Shown: positions 31,507 to 39,762, counted from the stretch's first letter. The stretch: 64,000 nt of DNA from Streptomyces sp. NBC_01471 (GCF_041438865.1 NZ_CP109450.1:6016501-6080500); one strand, 5' to 3'. Notes: generated by a model not told the origin, from the letters alone. Program-made: numbers and translations.

Positions 31507-31701
31507 CTACTTGAGCGTGGAGACGAACGCGCTCCAGGCCGGGGCCTGGACGATGAGCGCGGGGCCGGTGGGGTTTTTGCTGTCGCGTACGGGGACGACG
31601 CCGGGGAAGTCCTCGCTGATCTCGACGCATTCGCCCCCATTGGAATTGCTGTAGCTGCTGCGGCGCCAGTGGGCGGTGCTCAGCTCGGGGGAGTGGGTCA
31701 T
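31507..31701 (-). CDS. DUF397 protein, copy B
   Basis: Protein of 64 residues, identical to copy A except for six or so substitutions (SNSNGG, APAWSAFVSTLK). Its ATG overlaps the TGA of the HTH regulator gene (ATGA at 31698-31701), so it is translationally coupled to it. In this family the small protein modulates the DNA-binding partner. Copy A follows 13 bp after its stop. Having two copies could raise the dose of the modulator or allow one to diverge. Confidence 0.92.
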   Translation of the reverse strand: MTHSPELSTAHWRRSSYSNSNGGECVEISEDFPGVVPVRDSKNPTGPALIVQAPAWSAFVSTLK

Positions 31702-32525
31702 GGTCGGTAGCCCTCCATCGCGGTCCGGATCAGTTTCGCCGACTCGGCCAGGGGGAGGGAGTTGGCACGCAGTACGTCGTACTGCCGCCGCCACTTCTTC
31801 ACCGCGGCCGGATCCTCGTAGAGATGACCGGCCTGGATGCCCTCCTCGTATGCCACCGAAGTGCCGTCGGGCAGGGCCAGCAGAGTCAGCGCGCCCCCCA
31901 GCAGCGAGTGAAGTCCCGCACTGAACGGCATCACCTGAACTTTACTGTTCGGAGTATCCACCTGCTCCAGCAGCGAAGCCAGTTGCTCACGCATGCAGGC
32001 CGCACTGCCCATCTGCCGGCGCAGTACGCCCTCGTCGATGATCGCCCACCGGAACGGCGGGTTCTCCGAACGCTGTCGCTCCTGTCGCGACATGCGTGCG
32101 GTGACGCGTTCCTCGACCTGTTCGGCGCTCAGGTCCTCCTGGCAACGGAGGAACGTGCGCGCGTACTCCTCGGTCTGCAGCAGCCCCGGCATCGCCTGCG
32201 CGCCGAACTGCTCTATCACCTCGGACCGAAACTCGAAGTCCATGTACCGCTGGTACTGGTCGGGGTGGATCTCGCGCCGGGCGAGCTCATAGAGCCCGCA
32301 AAAATGATCATCCGTCCCGAAGGCCATGTCCAGTCGGCTGGGAATATCCGGCGGCGGCATCAGGTCGGCCGTCTCGATCCGGGCCAGCGTGCTCTTGCTG
32401 GAGTTCACGATGCCCGCGAGCTGTACGAGCGACAGGTCCGCCCGCTCGCGGTGGCGGCGCTGTTCGGAGCCGAAGTAGTGGCGGGCCGAGAGGTACGGGG
32501 TGAGGGGCTGGGGCTTGAACGTCAC
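31698..32525 (-). CDS. WhiJ-like XRE-family regulator with DUF5753
   Basis: DNA-binding protein of 275 residues. The N-terminal helix-turn-helix (LSLVQLAGIVNSSKSTLARIE, about residues 30-52) is followed by a DUF5753 domain. That domain contains EQFGAQAMPGLLQTEEYART, RQERQRSENPPFRWAIIDE, VLRRQMGS, VQVMPFSAGLHSLLGGALT and VAYEEGIQAGHLYED, all typical of the actinomycete family. GTG start at 32525 fits an AAAGG upstream. It is followed by two overlapping/adjacent DUF397 genes and diverges from a small protein gene across 149 bp. Such sets are multicopy in Streptomyces and linked to development or antibiotic production; the target here is unknown. Confidence 0.92.
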   Translation of the reverse strand: MTFKPQPLTPYLSARHYFGSEQRRHRERADLSLVQLAGIVNSSKSTLARIETADLMPPPDIPSRLDMAFGTDDHFCGLYELARREIHPDQYQRYMDFEFRSEVIEQFGAQAMPGLLQTEEYARTFLRCQEDLSAEQVEERVTARMSRQERQRSENPPFRWAIIDEGVLRRQMGSAACMREQLASLLEQVDTPNSKVQVMPFSAGLHSLLGGALTLLALPDGTSVAYEEGIQAGHLYEDPAAVKKWRRQYDVLRANSLPLAESAKLIRTAMEGYRP

Positions 32526-32674
32526 GGTGCGTGCCTTTCGTGTGTCCCGTTCCCAAGGCCGGGACAGCGGCACCCTGTTGGGGCGGGGTCTCCCAGGGCG
32601 ACGATTGCGGCACACACCGTAACCACCCTCTCGTGCGGTGCGCCAGAGGGCCTGCTCCGGAGGTAGCGACCGAC

Positions 32675-32983
32675 ATGATGTTCGACGGACAGGGCCGGGC
32701 CCTGCGACTGCTCCCGTGGACCAACGAGCGCGGCGGCCCGTGCTGGCTGAGCACGGCGAACCCGGACAGTCACCTCTCCCGGATGGCCGACGAACTGGAG
32801 GCCGACATGATCGCCTCGGCCGAGTACGTACTGGAGCAGGCCCGGGAGCTGTTCGCGGAGACCGTGGTGGGGGAGCGGGAGCTACGTTTCGCGGGCACCC
32901 GGCTCGCCGAATCGCTGGGGGACACCCTGCGGATCGCGGAGAGCCGGGGCGGGCGGCTGGAGAGCGGCGGGAACGCCGGTTGA
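32675..32983 (+). CDS. Small conserved protein divergent from the WhiJ-like regulator
   Basis: Protein of 102 residues: MMFDGQGRALRLLPWTNERG, then SRMADELEADMIASAEYVLE and a helical Glu/Arg-rich C-terminus. No signal peptide or membrane helix. ATG at 32675 has GGAGGT 10 nt upstream; a second ATG follows at once. It shares the short intergenic region with the HTH regulator, which suggests a common control region and perhaps a third partner of the HTH/DUF397 set. The helical, acidic C-terminal part could mediate protein contacts. I do not recognise a named family. Confidence 0.85.
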   Translation: MMFDGQGRALRLLPWTNERGGPCWLSTANPDSHLSRMADELEADMIASAEYVLEQARELFAETVVGERELRFAGTRLAESLGDTLRIAESRGGRLESGGNAG

Positions 32984-33055
32984 CGGCGGGGTGGTGAGCT
33001 TCAGGCGGCCCCACTGAGAGCCTCGGCGATTGCCATAGGGATGGAACCGAACGGC

Positions 33056-33092
33056 GGTTGCTGCTCACTACGCCATGCCGTGAGCAGCAACC
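33056..33092. terminator. Bidirectional terminator between small gene and nadA
   Basis: Perfect 13-bp stem 33056-33068/33080-33092 with an 11-nt loop, located between convergent genes. Confidence 0.7.
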
Positions 33093-33106
33093 CCCTGCCG
33101 CAATCC

Positions 33107-34297
33107 CTACGGCAGCGCCAGCATCCGCTCCAGCGCCAGCTTCGCGTACTTCTCGGTCTCCGGGTCGACCTCGATCCGGTTCACCAGGTTGCCCTCGGCC
33201 AGCGACTCCAGCGTCCAGACCAGATGCGGCAGATCGATCCGGTTCATGGTGGAGCAGAAGCACACCGTCTTGTCGAGGAAGACGATCTCCTTGTCCGGGT
33301 GCGCGTTGGCCACCCGGCGCACCAGGTTGAGCTCGGTCCCTATCGCCCACTTCGAGCCGGCGGGCGCCGCGTCGAGTGCCTTGATGATGTACTCGGTCGA
33401 GCCGACCTCGTCCGCCGCCGAGACGACCTCGTGCTTGCACTCGGGGTGGACCAGCACCCGTACGCCGGGGATCCGCTCACGGACGTCGTTCACCGAGTCC
33501 AGCGAGAACCGCCCGTGCACCGAGCAGTGCCCGCGCCACAAGATCATCTTCGCGCCGCGCAGCTGCTCGGCGGTGAGGCCGCCGTTCGGCTTGTGCGGGT
33601 TGTAGAGGACGCAGTCGTCGAGCGACATCCCCAGGTCCCGTACCGCGGTGTTGCGGCCCAGGTGCTGGTCGGGGAGGAAGAGGACCTGCTCGCCCTGCTC
33701 GAAGGCCCACTCCAGGGCCCGCTTCGCGTTCGACGACGTGCAGATCGTGCCGCCGTGCCGGCCGGTGAAGGCCTTGATGTCGGCGGACGAGTTCATGTAC
33801 GAGACGGGCACGACGCGGTCGGCGATACCGGCGTCGGTCAGTACGTCCCAGCACTCGGCGACCTGCTCGGCGGTGGCCATGTCGGCCATGGAGCAGCCCG
33901 CCGCCAGGTCCGGGAGCACGACCTTCTGGTCGTCGGTGGTCAGGATGTCCGCCGATTCGGCCATGAAGTGCACGCCGCAGAAGACGATGTACTCGGCCTC
34001 CGGCCTGGCGGCCGCGTCGCGGGCGAGCTTGAAGGAGTCGCCGGTCACGTCGGCGAACTGGATGACCTCGTCGCGCTGGTAGTGGTGGCCGAGCACGAAG
34101 ACCTTGTCCCCGAGCTTCTCCTTGGCGGCGCGGGCGCGCTCCACCAGGTCAGGGTCGGACGGGGAGGGCAGGTCGCCCGGGCACTCCACACCGCGCTCGC
34201 TCTTCGGGTCGGCCTCGCGGCCGAGCAGCAGCAGCGCGAGCGGCGAGGGCTGTACATCGAGATCCTGACGGGGCTGGGCGGTGGTCACGACACGCAC
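33107..34297 (-). CDS. nadA: Quinolinate synthase A
   Basis: [4Fe-4S] enzyme of 396 residues condensing iminoaspartate with dihydroxyacetone phosphate to quinolinate, the first committed precursor of NAD. Repeated signatures include LGHHYQRDEVIQFADVTGDS, FCGVHFMAESADIL, VVLPDLAAGCSMADMA, HPECKHEV and FCSTMNRIDLPHL; cysteines in these motifs are the cluster ligands. Length matches the longer actinobacterial form. Here nadA stands alone, without nadB or nadC next to it. A strong inverted-repeat array lies in the divergent region to erpA and could hold its operator. Confidence 0.96.
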   Translation of the reverse strand: MRVVTTAQPRQDLDVQPSPLALLLLGREADPKSERGVECPGDLPSPSDPDLVERARAAKEKLGDKVFVLGHHYQRDEVIQFADVTGDSFKLARDAAARPEAEYIVFCGVHFMAESADILTTDDQKVVLPDLAAGCSMADMATAEQVAECWDVLTDAGIADRVVPVSYMNSSADIKAFTGRHGGTICTSSNAKRALEWAFEQGEQVLFLPDQHLGRNTAVRDLGMSLDDCVLYNPHKPNGGLTAEQLRGAKMILWRGHCSVHGRFSLDSVNDVRERIPGVRVLVHPECKHEVVSAADEVGSTEYIIKALDAAPAGSKWAIGTELNLVRRVANAHPDKEIVFLDKTVCFCSTMNRIDLPHLVWTLESLAEGNLVNRIEVDPETEKYAKLALERMLALP

Positions 34298-34610
34298 CCT
34301 TTCTTCTCAAGAAATACGTGCGGCTTGTGCCGCTCCCGGTGGAGCCGGTGCTGACACCGGGGCCTTCTCGTCTAAATGACGCTATTTATCATAGCTGCTT
34401 CACGTCACATTGACGATGTCAATCTCGTCAATGTGACGTATCCCTGGGCGCCCGGTTCTGTGACGCGACGGAAGGGGTGTGCGAGCATGAAGGGGCAAAG
34501 AGAAGTGCCAGGCCCGGAATGAATCCGTGGCCCTGCCGGTTGCAATGGTCGGCAAGCAGTCCGTACTTCCCCTGCCTCGGCGGGGAGACCCCATCCCGGG
34601 AGTGAAGCAG
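34298..34610. other. Divergent nadA/erpA control region
   Basis: 313 bp, with an AT-rich core near 34370-34440 unusual for this genome. It holds the inverted repeat described separately and TAAAT/ATTTA arms (34373-34388) next to it. On the minus strand TATGAT (complement of 34389-34394) could be a nadA -10 box. Nothing coding is supported, although the erpA frame is open upstream to 34527. Confidence 0.4.
34402..34439. promoter_or_regulatory. Large inverted repeat, candidate operator
   Basis: A 15-bp arm (34402-34416) is perfectly repeated in inverse at 34425-34439 with an 8-bp spacer. Nested inside is a second perfect palindrome, ATTGACGATGTCAAT (34409-34423). The overlapping arrangement suggests cooperative binding of a dimeric regulator controlling nadA and/or erpA. 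Confidence 0.55.
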
Positions 34611-34967
34611 ATGTCCGTATCGGACGAGAAGACCACGGTGAGCGACGGCATCCTCCTGTCCGACGCCGCCGCGTCCAAGGTCAAGGCCCTGCTCGACCAG
34701 GAGGGCCGTGACGACCTCGCGCTCCGCGTGGCCGTTCAGCCCGGCGGCTGCTCCGGCCTCCGTTACCAGCTCTTCTTCGACGAGCGCTCGCTCGACGGCG
34801 ACGTGGTCAAGGACTTCGGCGGAGTCAAGGTCGTCACCGACCGGATGAGCGCCCCGTACCTGGGCGGCGCCTCCGTCGACTTCGTGGACACCATCGAGAA
34901 GCAGGGCTTCACCATCGACAACCCGAACGCCACCGGCTCCTGCGCCTGCGGCGACTCGTTCAGCTGA
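34611..34967 (+). CDS. erpA: A-type iron-sulfur cluster insertion protein (HesB/ErpA family)
   Basis: Small Fe-S carrier of 118 residues. The three conserved cysteines are present: one in AVQPGGCSGLRYQLFFDE and two in the C-terminal GSCACGDSFS. The fold-typical segments LSDAAASKVKALLDQEG and VVTDRMSAPYLGGASVDFVD are intact. Start set at ATG 34611 with GGGAG 8 nt upstream; earlier in-frame starts lack a ribosome site. A-type carriers hand clusters to apo-enzymes. The divergent neighbour NadA is a [4Fe-4S] enzyme, and the nearby desulfurase-TusA fusion could supply sulfur, though no partnership is shown. Confidence 0.95.
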   Translation: MSVSDEKTTVSDGILLSDAAASKVKALLDQEGRDDLALRVAVQPGGCSGLRYQLFFDERSLDGDVVKDFGGVKVVTDRMSAPYLGGASVDFVDTIEKQGFTIDNPNATGSCACGDSFS

Positions 34968-34986
34968 GCCTCTCGGCAAAGCGCCC

Positions 34987-35024
34987 AGCGGCGGCGGTCC
35001 CGGACATCCGGGGCCGCCGCCGCT
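34987..35024. terminator. Bidirectional terminator between erpA and the anchored orphan
   Basis: 17-bp stem (34987-35003 with 35008-35024, one G-U) in the convergent gap. Confidence 0.7.
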
Positions 35025-35058
35025 GTCGTGTCACCTCTCCGGTGTCACCCCTCCCGGC

Positions 35059-36543
35059 TCACATCCGCGGTACGGGGTCACCGGTCGACGCATTGACGAC
35101 CTGCCGGTTCCCCAGCGGCTGCTCCAGCGCCACCTTCTGCGTCACCGAGGCGATGATGTCGGGGCAGACCTTCCCCGGCTTCCGGGCCGGCGCGCTCAGT
35201 GCCACCCGCACCGTGTTCCTGTTCTCGGTGGTCCGGATGCCGTACCGGCCGCACACCTGGCCCATGATGCGCAGGGTCAGGGTCCGGCCCTCCGCGCGGT
35301 AGGCCGTCGGGGTCTGGTCCGAACCTCCCGGCCGGTTCCCGTCGGCGGGCGGCTCCGGCGTCGCCAGATAGCGGTCCGGCACCGCCGGTGCGGTGACCGT
35401 GCCGGGTCCGGCCGTACCCGCGGGCCGTGTCTCGAACAGCCATGAGGGGACGAGGACCTGCCGCCCTCCGGCCAGCCGCATCGCGAGCCCCAGCTCCGCG
35501 TGGCTCACGGTGACCGCCCGGGATCCCGGGGCCTTGGACGAGGGGGCGCAGGACGGTGAGGGCGGCGCACCCGCCGTGCCCGTGGTGGCGGTGCGCTCGG
35601 CGTCCGTACCGGCGCCGGAGGCCGAGCGCTCGGTGAGCGGCTCCATGGTGGCGCAGCCCCCGGAGCCTGTGGCCCCGGCCGTGGGAGCGTTCAGCCGCTT
35701 CAGCGCGTCGGCCGCGCCGATCAGCGGATACCCGGCCCCCTTGACGGGAGCCTTCAACGGGCCGCTGCCGCCCGTCAGCCGGCCGTCCGCTCCGATCTGG
35801 AGCCCGGTCGTCCAGCCGTACGTGGGCAGCCCGCCGATCTTCGGGTCGGCGTTCACCACCCGCACCGAACCCATCACCCGCCCGGCGTCGACCTTCGCGT
35901 CACTCTCGCCGAGCGCCTTCAGCAGCGGGGCGGCCGCGGCCTTCGCCGCCCGCTCGCTCACGGCCTTGCCGCCGCCGGCCGACGCGCTCCCGCCGGAGGA
36001 ACAGCCTTTCCCCTGCGGGCAGTTGTCGCTGCCGCCGCTGCCGAACCGGGTGAACGTCCAGGTGCCGGGGGCCTGCCGGGCGACCTGGAGCAGCGGGCCC
36101 GTACCGTCCTTGGCCGCGCCCACCTTCCAGTCCGTGCCCACGAGCCGCGGTGTCCCCGGCACGCCGAGCGCATGGGCCAGCCGGGTTACGTCGGCGGCGC
36201 TCACGGTGCCGTCGGCGCGGTACACCGGAGCGCTCTTCGGCGGGTCCGGGAAGGTCCCGTCGGCGCGGTAGACGGGGCCCCGGGGGTCCGGTTCCCCCGG
36301 GGCGATGCCCGGGGCGCCGCCGCTCCGCGCCGACTGGTCCAGCGCCAGGGGAGGCGGGTCCGTGGTGCCGCCGGGGGCGCCGCTGGTCTCCGCGCCGCCG
36401 TTGTCGTGGCCCGCCGCGGTCGCCGCCCAGTAGGCCCCGCCGCCTCCCGCCAGCAGCACCGCTGCCGCGACCGAGGTGACGGCGGCGGGGGACCGCCGCC
36501 GACGGGGACGTGCCGTGTCGTGCTCGGGTCGCTCGCTGCTCAC
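35059..36543 (-). CDS. Membrane-anchored secreted-domain protein, unknown function
   Basis: Protein of 494 residues. A basic cytoplasmic N-terminus (PRRRRSPAA) is followed by one helix at about residues 20-40 (VTSVAAAVLLAGGGGAYWAA). The remainder is extracytoplasmic, rich in Gly/Ala/Pro, with four cysteines that may pair. A paired phrase VYRADGTFPDPPKSAP / VYRADGTVSAAD recurs near residues 92-120. There are no enzyme motifs I know. GTG start at 36543 with GGAG 6 nt upstream. It is probably a cell-surface protein specific to streptomycetes and relatives; no function is assigned. A small gene follows upstream on the same strand. Confidence 0.85.
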   Translation of the reverse strand: MSSERPEHDTARPRRRRSPAAVTSVAAAVLLAGGGGAYWAATAAGHDNGGAETSGAPGGTTDPPPLALDQSARSGGAPGIAPGEPDPRGPVYRADGTFPDPPKSAPVYRADGTVSAADVTRLAHALGVPGTPRLVGTDWKVGAAKDGTGPLLQVARQAPGTWTFTRFGSGGSDNCPQGKGCSSGGSASAGGGKAVSERAAKAAAAPLLKALGESDAKVDAGRVMGSVRVVNADPKIGGLPTYGWTTGLQIGADGRLTGGSGPLKAPVKGAGYPLIGAADALKRLNAPTAGATGSGGCATMEPLTERSASGAGTDAERTATTGTAGAPPSPSCAPSSKAPGSRAVTVSHAELGLAMRLAGGRQVLVPSWLFETRPAGTAGPGTVTAPAVPDRYLATPEPPADGNRPGGSDQTPTAYRAEGRTLTLRIMGQVCGRYGIRTTENRNTVRVALSAPARKPGKVCPDIIASVTQKVALEQPLGNRQVVNASTGDPVPRM

Positions 36544-36686
36544 CGCATGCTCCTTCGACTCCGCTGCCGTCCACTGCCATGTGGCGTTCCCCCGTCCGGG
36601 GGAACAGGGGTGGGACGGGGCGGCGGAGCGCACGGTTCCCTCAGTTGTCCGCGGTACCGCTGGTGCTGGTGCTCGGGCGGTGCCGC

Positions 36687-36899
36687 TCAGTCCCCGTACT
36701 CGGACATGCCGTCGATCAGTCGCGCGGAGGCGGGCGGCACCCTGACCCCGTGGATCAGGGACGGGGATACGGGCGTGGGCGCGGGCCCCACGGGCACCAC
36801 CCAGTGCGGTGCCATGCGCGCGCAGTCGCCGCGCAGATCGGTCAGGTCGGCTTCGGACTCGGACGGGGCTGCGGGGTGTGGCGCGATGGAGTTCGGCAT
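36687..36899 (-). CDS. Small hypothetical protein
   Basis: 70 residues: an acidic N-terminus (SESEADLTDLRGDCARM) and a Pro-rich centre (VVPVGPAPTPVSPSLI), without a signal peptide or membrane helix. About 90 percent of codons end in G or C, which supports a real gene. GGTGG lies 4-8 nt upstream of the ATG. It diverges from adoK and lies 143 bp upstream of the anchored orphan on the same strand. Nothing further can be said about function. Confidence 0.65.
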   Translation of the reverse strand: MPNSIAPHPAAPSESEADLTDLRGDCARMAPHWVVPVGPAPTPVSPSLIHGVRVPPASARLIDGMSEYGD

Positions 36900-37028
36900 A
36901 TCGCCACCGTAGGCACGGGGTGGCCTGCGGAGAAAGCCCTACTATCGGGTAGTTTCCTCCCTTAGAGCGGAGAGGGACGAACCGGTAGCGTGAGGTGTCA
37001 GCCTCCCTCCTCCGCAGGAGTCCTCGCC

Positions 37029-38003
37029 GTGCGCATCGCAGTCACCGGCTCCATCGCCACCGACCACCTCATGACCTTCCCCGGCCGCTTCGCCGACCAG
37101 CTGGTCGCCGATCAGCTCCACACGGTCTCCCTCTCCTTCCTGGTCGACAACCTCGACGTACGGCGCGGAGGCGTCGGCGCCAACATCTGCTTCGGGATGG
37201 GCCTGCTCGGCACGGCCCCGATCCTGGTCGGCGCGGCGGGCCCGGACTTCGACGAGTACCGCGCCTGGCTCGACCGGCACGGGGTGGACACCGGATCGGT
37301 CCGGATCTCCGAGGTCCTGCACACCGCCCGCTTCGTGTGCACCACGGACGCCGACCACAACCAGATCGGCTCGTTCTACACGGGCGCGATGAGCGAGGCC
37401 CGCCAGATCGAGCTCCAGTCGGTCGCCGAGCGCGTCGGCGGTCTCGACCTGGTGCTGATCGGCGCGGACGACCCCGAGGCGATGCTCCGCCACACGGAGG
37501 AGTGCCGCACCAGGTCGATCCCGTTCGCGGCCGACTTCTCGCAGCAGATCGCCCGGATGACCGGTGCCGACATCCGTACGCTGCTCGCCGACGCGACGTA
37601 CCTCTTCTCCAACGAGTACGAGAAGGGGCTCATCGAGTCCAAGACCGGCTGGACCGAGGACGAGATCCTCGACCGGGTCGGCCACCGGGTCACCACGCTC
37701 GGCGCGCGCGGTGTCCGGATCGACCGGAAGGGTGAGGACCCGATCGTGGTCGGCTGCGCCGAGGAGGAGGCCAAGGTCGACCCGACGGGCGTGGGCGACG
37801 CGTTCCGTGCGGGCTTCCTGTCCGGGCTCTCGTGGGGCGTCGGCCTGGAGCGCGCGGCGCAGATCGGCTGCATGCTGGCCACGCTGGTGATCGAGACGCT
37901 GGGTACGCAGGAGTACACCCTGCGCCGCGCCGACTTCATGGACCGCTTCACCAAGGCGTACGGCCAGGACGCGGCGGAAGAAATCCAGATCCACCTCCAG
38001 TAG
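37029..38003 (+). CDS. adoK: PfkB-family kinase, AdoK-like adenosine kinase
   Basis: Ribokinase-fold kinase of 324 residues. N-terminal RIAVTGSIATDHLMTFPGRF and LSFLVDNLDVRRGGVGANI form the nucleoside site. The anion-hole/catalytic motif is DPTGVGDAFRAGF near residue 252, whose Asp is the general base. Length and the first 80 residues closely match what I recall of mycobacterial adenosine kinase (Rv2202c), a PfkB member phosphorylating adenosine to AMP. Streptomyces annotations often say only carbohydrate kinase. GTG start at 37029 after AGGAG. Synteny with ctaC and erpA, as in mycobacteria, supports orthology; substrate was not tested here. Confidence 0.88.
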   Translation: MRIAVTGSIATDHLMTFPGRFADQLVADQLHTVSLSFLVDNLDVRRGGVGANICFGMGLLGTAPILVGAAGPDFDEYRAWLDRHGVDTGSVRISEVLHTARFVCTTDADHNQIGSFYTGAMSEARQIELQSVAERVGGLDLVLIGADDPEAMLRHTEECRTRSIPFAADFSQQIARMTGADIRTLLADATYLFSNEYEKGLIESKTGWTEDEILDRVGHRVTTLGARGVRIDRKGEDPIVVGCAEEEAKVDPTGVGDAFRAGFLSGLSWGVGLERAAQIGCMLATLVIETLGTQEYTLRRADFMDRFTKAYGQDAAEEIQIHLQ

Positions 38004-38060
38004 CCCACCGCCCGCAGGACCGGGCCCCGGGGCGCCTTGGTGCGGCTCCGGGGGGCCGGC

Positions 38061-39503
38061 TCACGACACGCGGCGTACCCGGAAGGCGGTACCCCCGTCC
38101 ACCGGGTGCGCCCCCTCGTAGGCCTGCCCCCGCATCTCGCACCACGCCGGCACATCGAGCCGCGCGGCCTCGTCGTCCGAGAGCACCGTCACCACCCCGC
38201 CCACCGGCACGTCCCCGATCACCTTGGCCAGCTCGATCACCGGGATCGGGCACCGCTTCCCGAGCGCGTCCACGACGAGCTCCGCCCCGGCCCCCGCACG
38301 CGGTTCCGCGGCGGCGTCCGCCGGCGGTCCCGCCTCCGTACCGCGCACCGGCCCCGGCGGCCCGCCCGTTCCGGTCCCGGCGCCCAGTCGCTCCCGTACG
38401 GAACGCACCACCCCCGGCAGCACCTCAAGGAACCGGTCGACCTCCGCCTCCGCCACGCCGAGCGGCAGCGAGACGCGGACGTTGCCCTCCGAGAGCACCC
38501 CCATCGCGCGCAGCACATGACTGGGAGTCAGCGTGCTGCTGGTGCAGGACGAACCGGATGAGACGGAGAAACCGGCCATATCCAGCTCGTGCAGCAGAGT
38601 CTCCCCATCGACATAGAGACAGGAGAACGTCACGAGGTGCGGCAGCCGCCGTACCGGATCGCCGACCACCTCGACATCCGTCACCAGCTCGCCCACCGAG
38701 GCCCTGATCCGGTCCACGAGACCGCGCAGCCGTACCGACTCGGCGGCGGCCCCGGCCCGTACGGCCCGCAGCGACGCCGCGGCGGCCACGATCGCCGGGA
38801 CGTTCTCGAAACCGGCGGCACGTCCGGACTCCCGCTCGTCCGCCGGGCCTTGGGGGACGAACCTCACACCCTTCCGTACGGCGAGCAGCCCGACCCCGGC
38901 AGGCCCGCCCCACTTGTGCGCACTGGCGGTGAGCAGCGACCAGCCCCCGTCGACCGGCCCCCACCCCAGCGACTGGGCCGCGTCCACCAGCAGCGGCACC
39001 CCGGCGGCCCGGCACGCGTCGGCGACCTCGGCGACCGGCTGTTCGGTGCCGGTCTCATGGTTGGCGGACTGCAGACAGGCCAGCGCGGTCCGCCCGGTCA
39101 GCGCGGCCGCGTACGTGCCGGGGACGACCGCCCCGGTCCGGCCGACCGGCACCTCGGTCACCGAACCGCCGCCCGCCTCATGGGCCGCCGCCGAATGGAG
39201 CACCGAAGAGTGTTCGACCGCCGACACCACGAGATGGCCGCCGACACGCCGACGGCCAGAAAGTGCTCCAGCAATTCCGGAGTGGACCGCGCGGGTGCCG
39301 GAAGAGGTGAATACGAGCTCGTCCGGGCGGCACCCGACAGCCTCGGCCGCCGCCTCGCGGGCCGCGTCGAGCAGCAGTCGTACCCGCCTCCCCTCCCGGT
39401 ACAGCCGGGCCGGATCGGCCCAGCCGTCGTCAAGGGAGGCTTGCAAGGCCTGACGTGCGACGGGGTGCAGGGGTGCGGAGGACGCGGCATCGAAGTAGGA
39501 CAC
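38061..39503 (-). CDS. Cysteine desulfurase fused to a TusA-type sulfurtransferase domain
   Basis: Fusion of 480 residues. Residues 1-375 form a NifS/IscS-like class V PLP enzyme: SYFDAASSAPLHPVA, VVSAVEHSSVL, VDAAQSLG, PLP lysine in ASAHKWGGP, and active-site cysteine in SSGSSCTSSTLTPSHVLRA. A Pro/Gly linker (about 380-405) leads to a TusA domain with VVDALGKRCPIPVIELAK, where the CPxP cysteine accepts sulfur. This lets persulfide pass directly from desulfurase to relay protein. Likely roles are sulfur supply for tRNA thiolation or cofactors. It diverges from the ctaC operon across 259 bp; two hairpins lie in that gap. Confidence 0.92.
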   Translation of the reverse strand: MSYFDAASSAPLHPVARQALQASLDDGWADPARLYREGRRVRLLLDAAREAAAEAVGCRPDELVFTSSGTRAVHSGIAGALSGRRRVGGHLVVSAVEHSSVLHSAAAHEAGGGSVTEVPVGRTGAVVPGTYAAALTGRTALACLQSANHETGTEQPVAEVADACRAAGVPLLVDAAQSLGWGPVDGGWSLLTASAHKWGGPAGVGLLAVRKGVRFVPQGPADERESGRAAGFENVPAIVAAAASLRAVRAGAAAESVRLRGLVDRIRASVGELVTDVEVVGDPVRRLPHLVTFSCLYVDGETLLHELDMAGFSVSSGSSCTSSTLTPSHVLRAMGVLSEGNVRVSLPLGVAEAEVDRFLEVLPGVVRSVRERLGAGTGTGGPPGPVRGTEAGPPADAAAEPRAGAGAELVVDALGKRCPIPVIELAKVIGDVPVGGVVTVLSDDEAARLDVPAWCEMRGQAYEGAHPVDGGTAFRVRRVS

Positions 39504-39550
39504 GGCGCCACGCTAGCCGCCGGTCGTGGGCCGGCGGCCGGCCCCGTCGG

Positions 39551-39574
39551 GGGAGGGATCGTCAGATCCCTCCC
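39551..39574. repeat. Perfect hairpin in the ctaC upstream region
   Basis: GGGAGGGATC (39551-39560) pairs with 39565-39574 over a GTCA loop. Confidence 0.5.
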
Positions 39575-39655
39575 GGAAGCCGGGATTCCACCCCTTCGGG
39601 GTGTCGGACGGCGCGTTGGGCACCCTCCCCGCGCGGCCCCAAATGGCCTCCAGTA

Positions 39656-39684
39656 GGGTTTGGTCCGCATAAACATCCAAACCC
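39656..39684. repeat. Second hairpin in the ctaC leader
   Basis: GGGTTTGG (39656-39663) pairs perfectly with CCAAACCC (39677-39684), 13-nt A/T-rich loop. About 80 nt before the ctaC start; it may be in the 5' UTR or be an operator. Confidence 0.45.
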
Positions 39685-39762
39685 CTGCCCGAGCAGGACC
39701 GGCGACCGACCTCGATGCGGCCGCAGCCGGCCGCACGGGCGAGACTCTCGGGAAGGCGCTAC

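Noticed and set aside
36993..37028. Earlier start for the adoK-like gene
   Set aside because: The GTG at 37029 has AGGAG at the right distance and matches the family N-terminus; the upstream residues do not.
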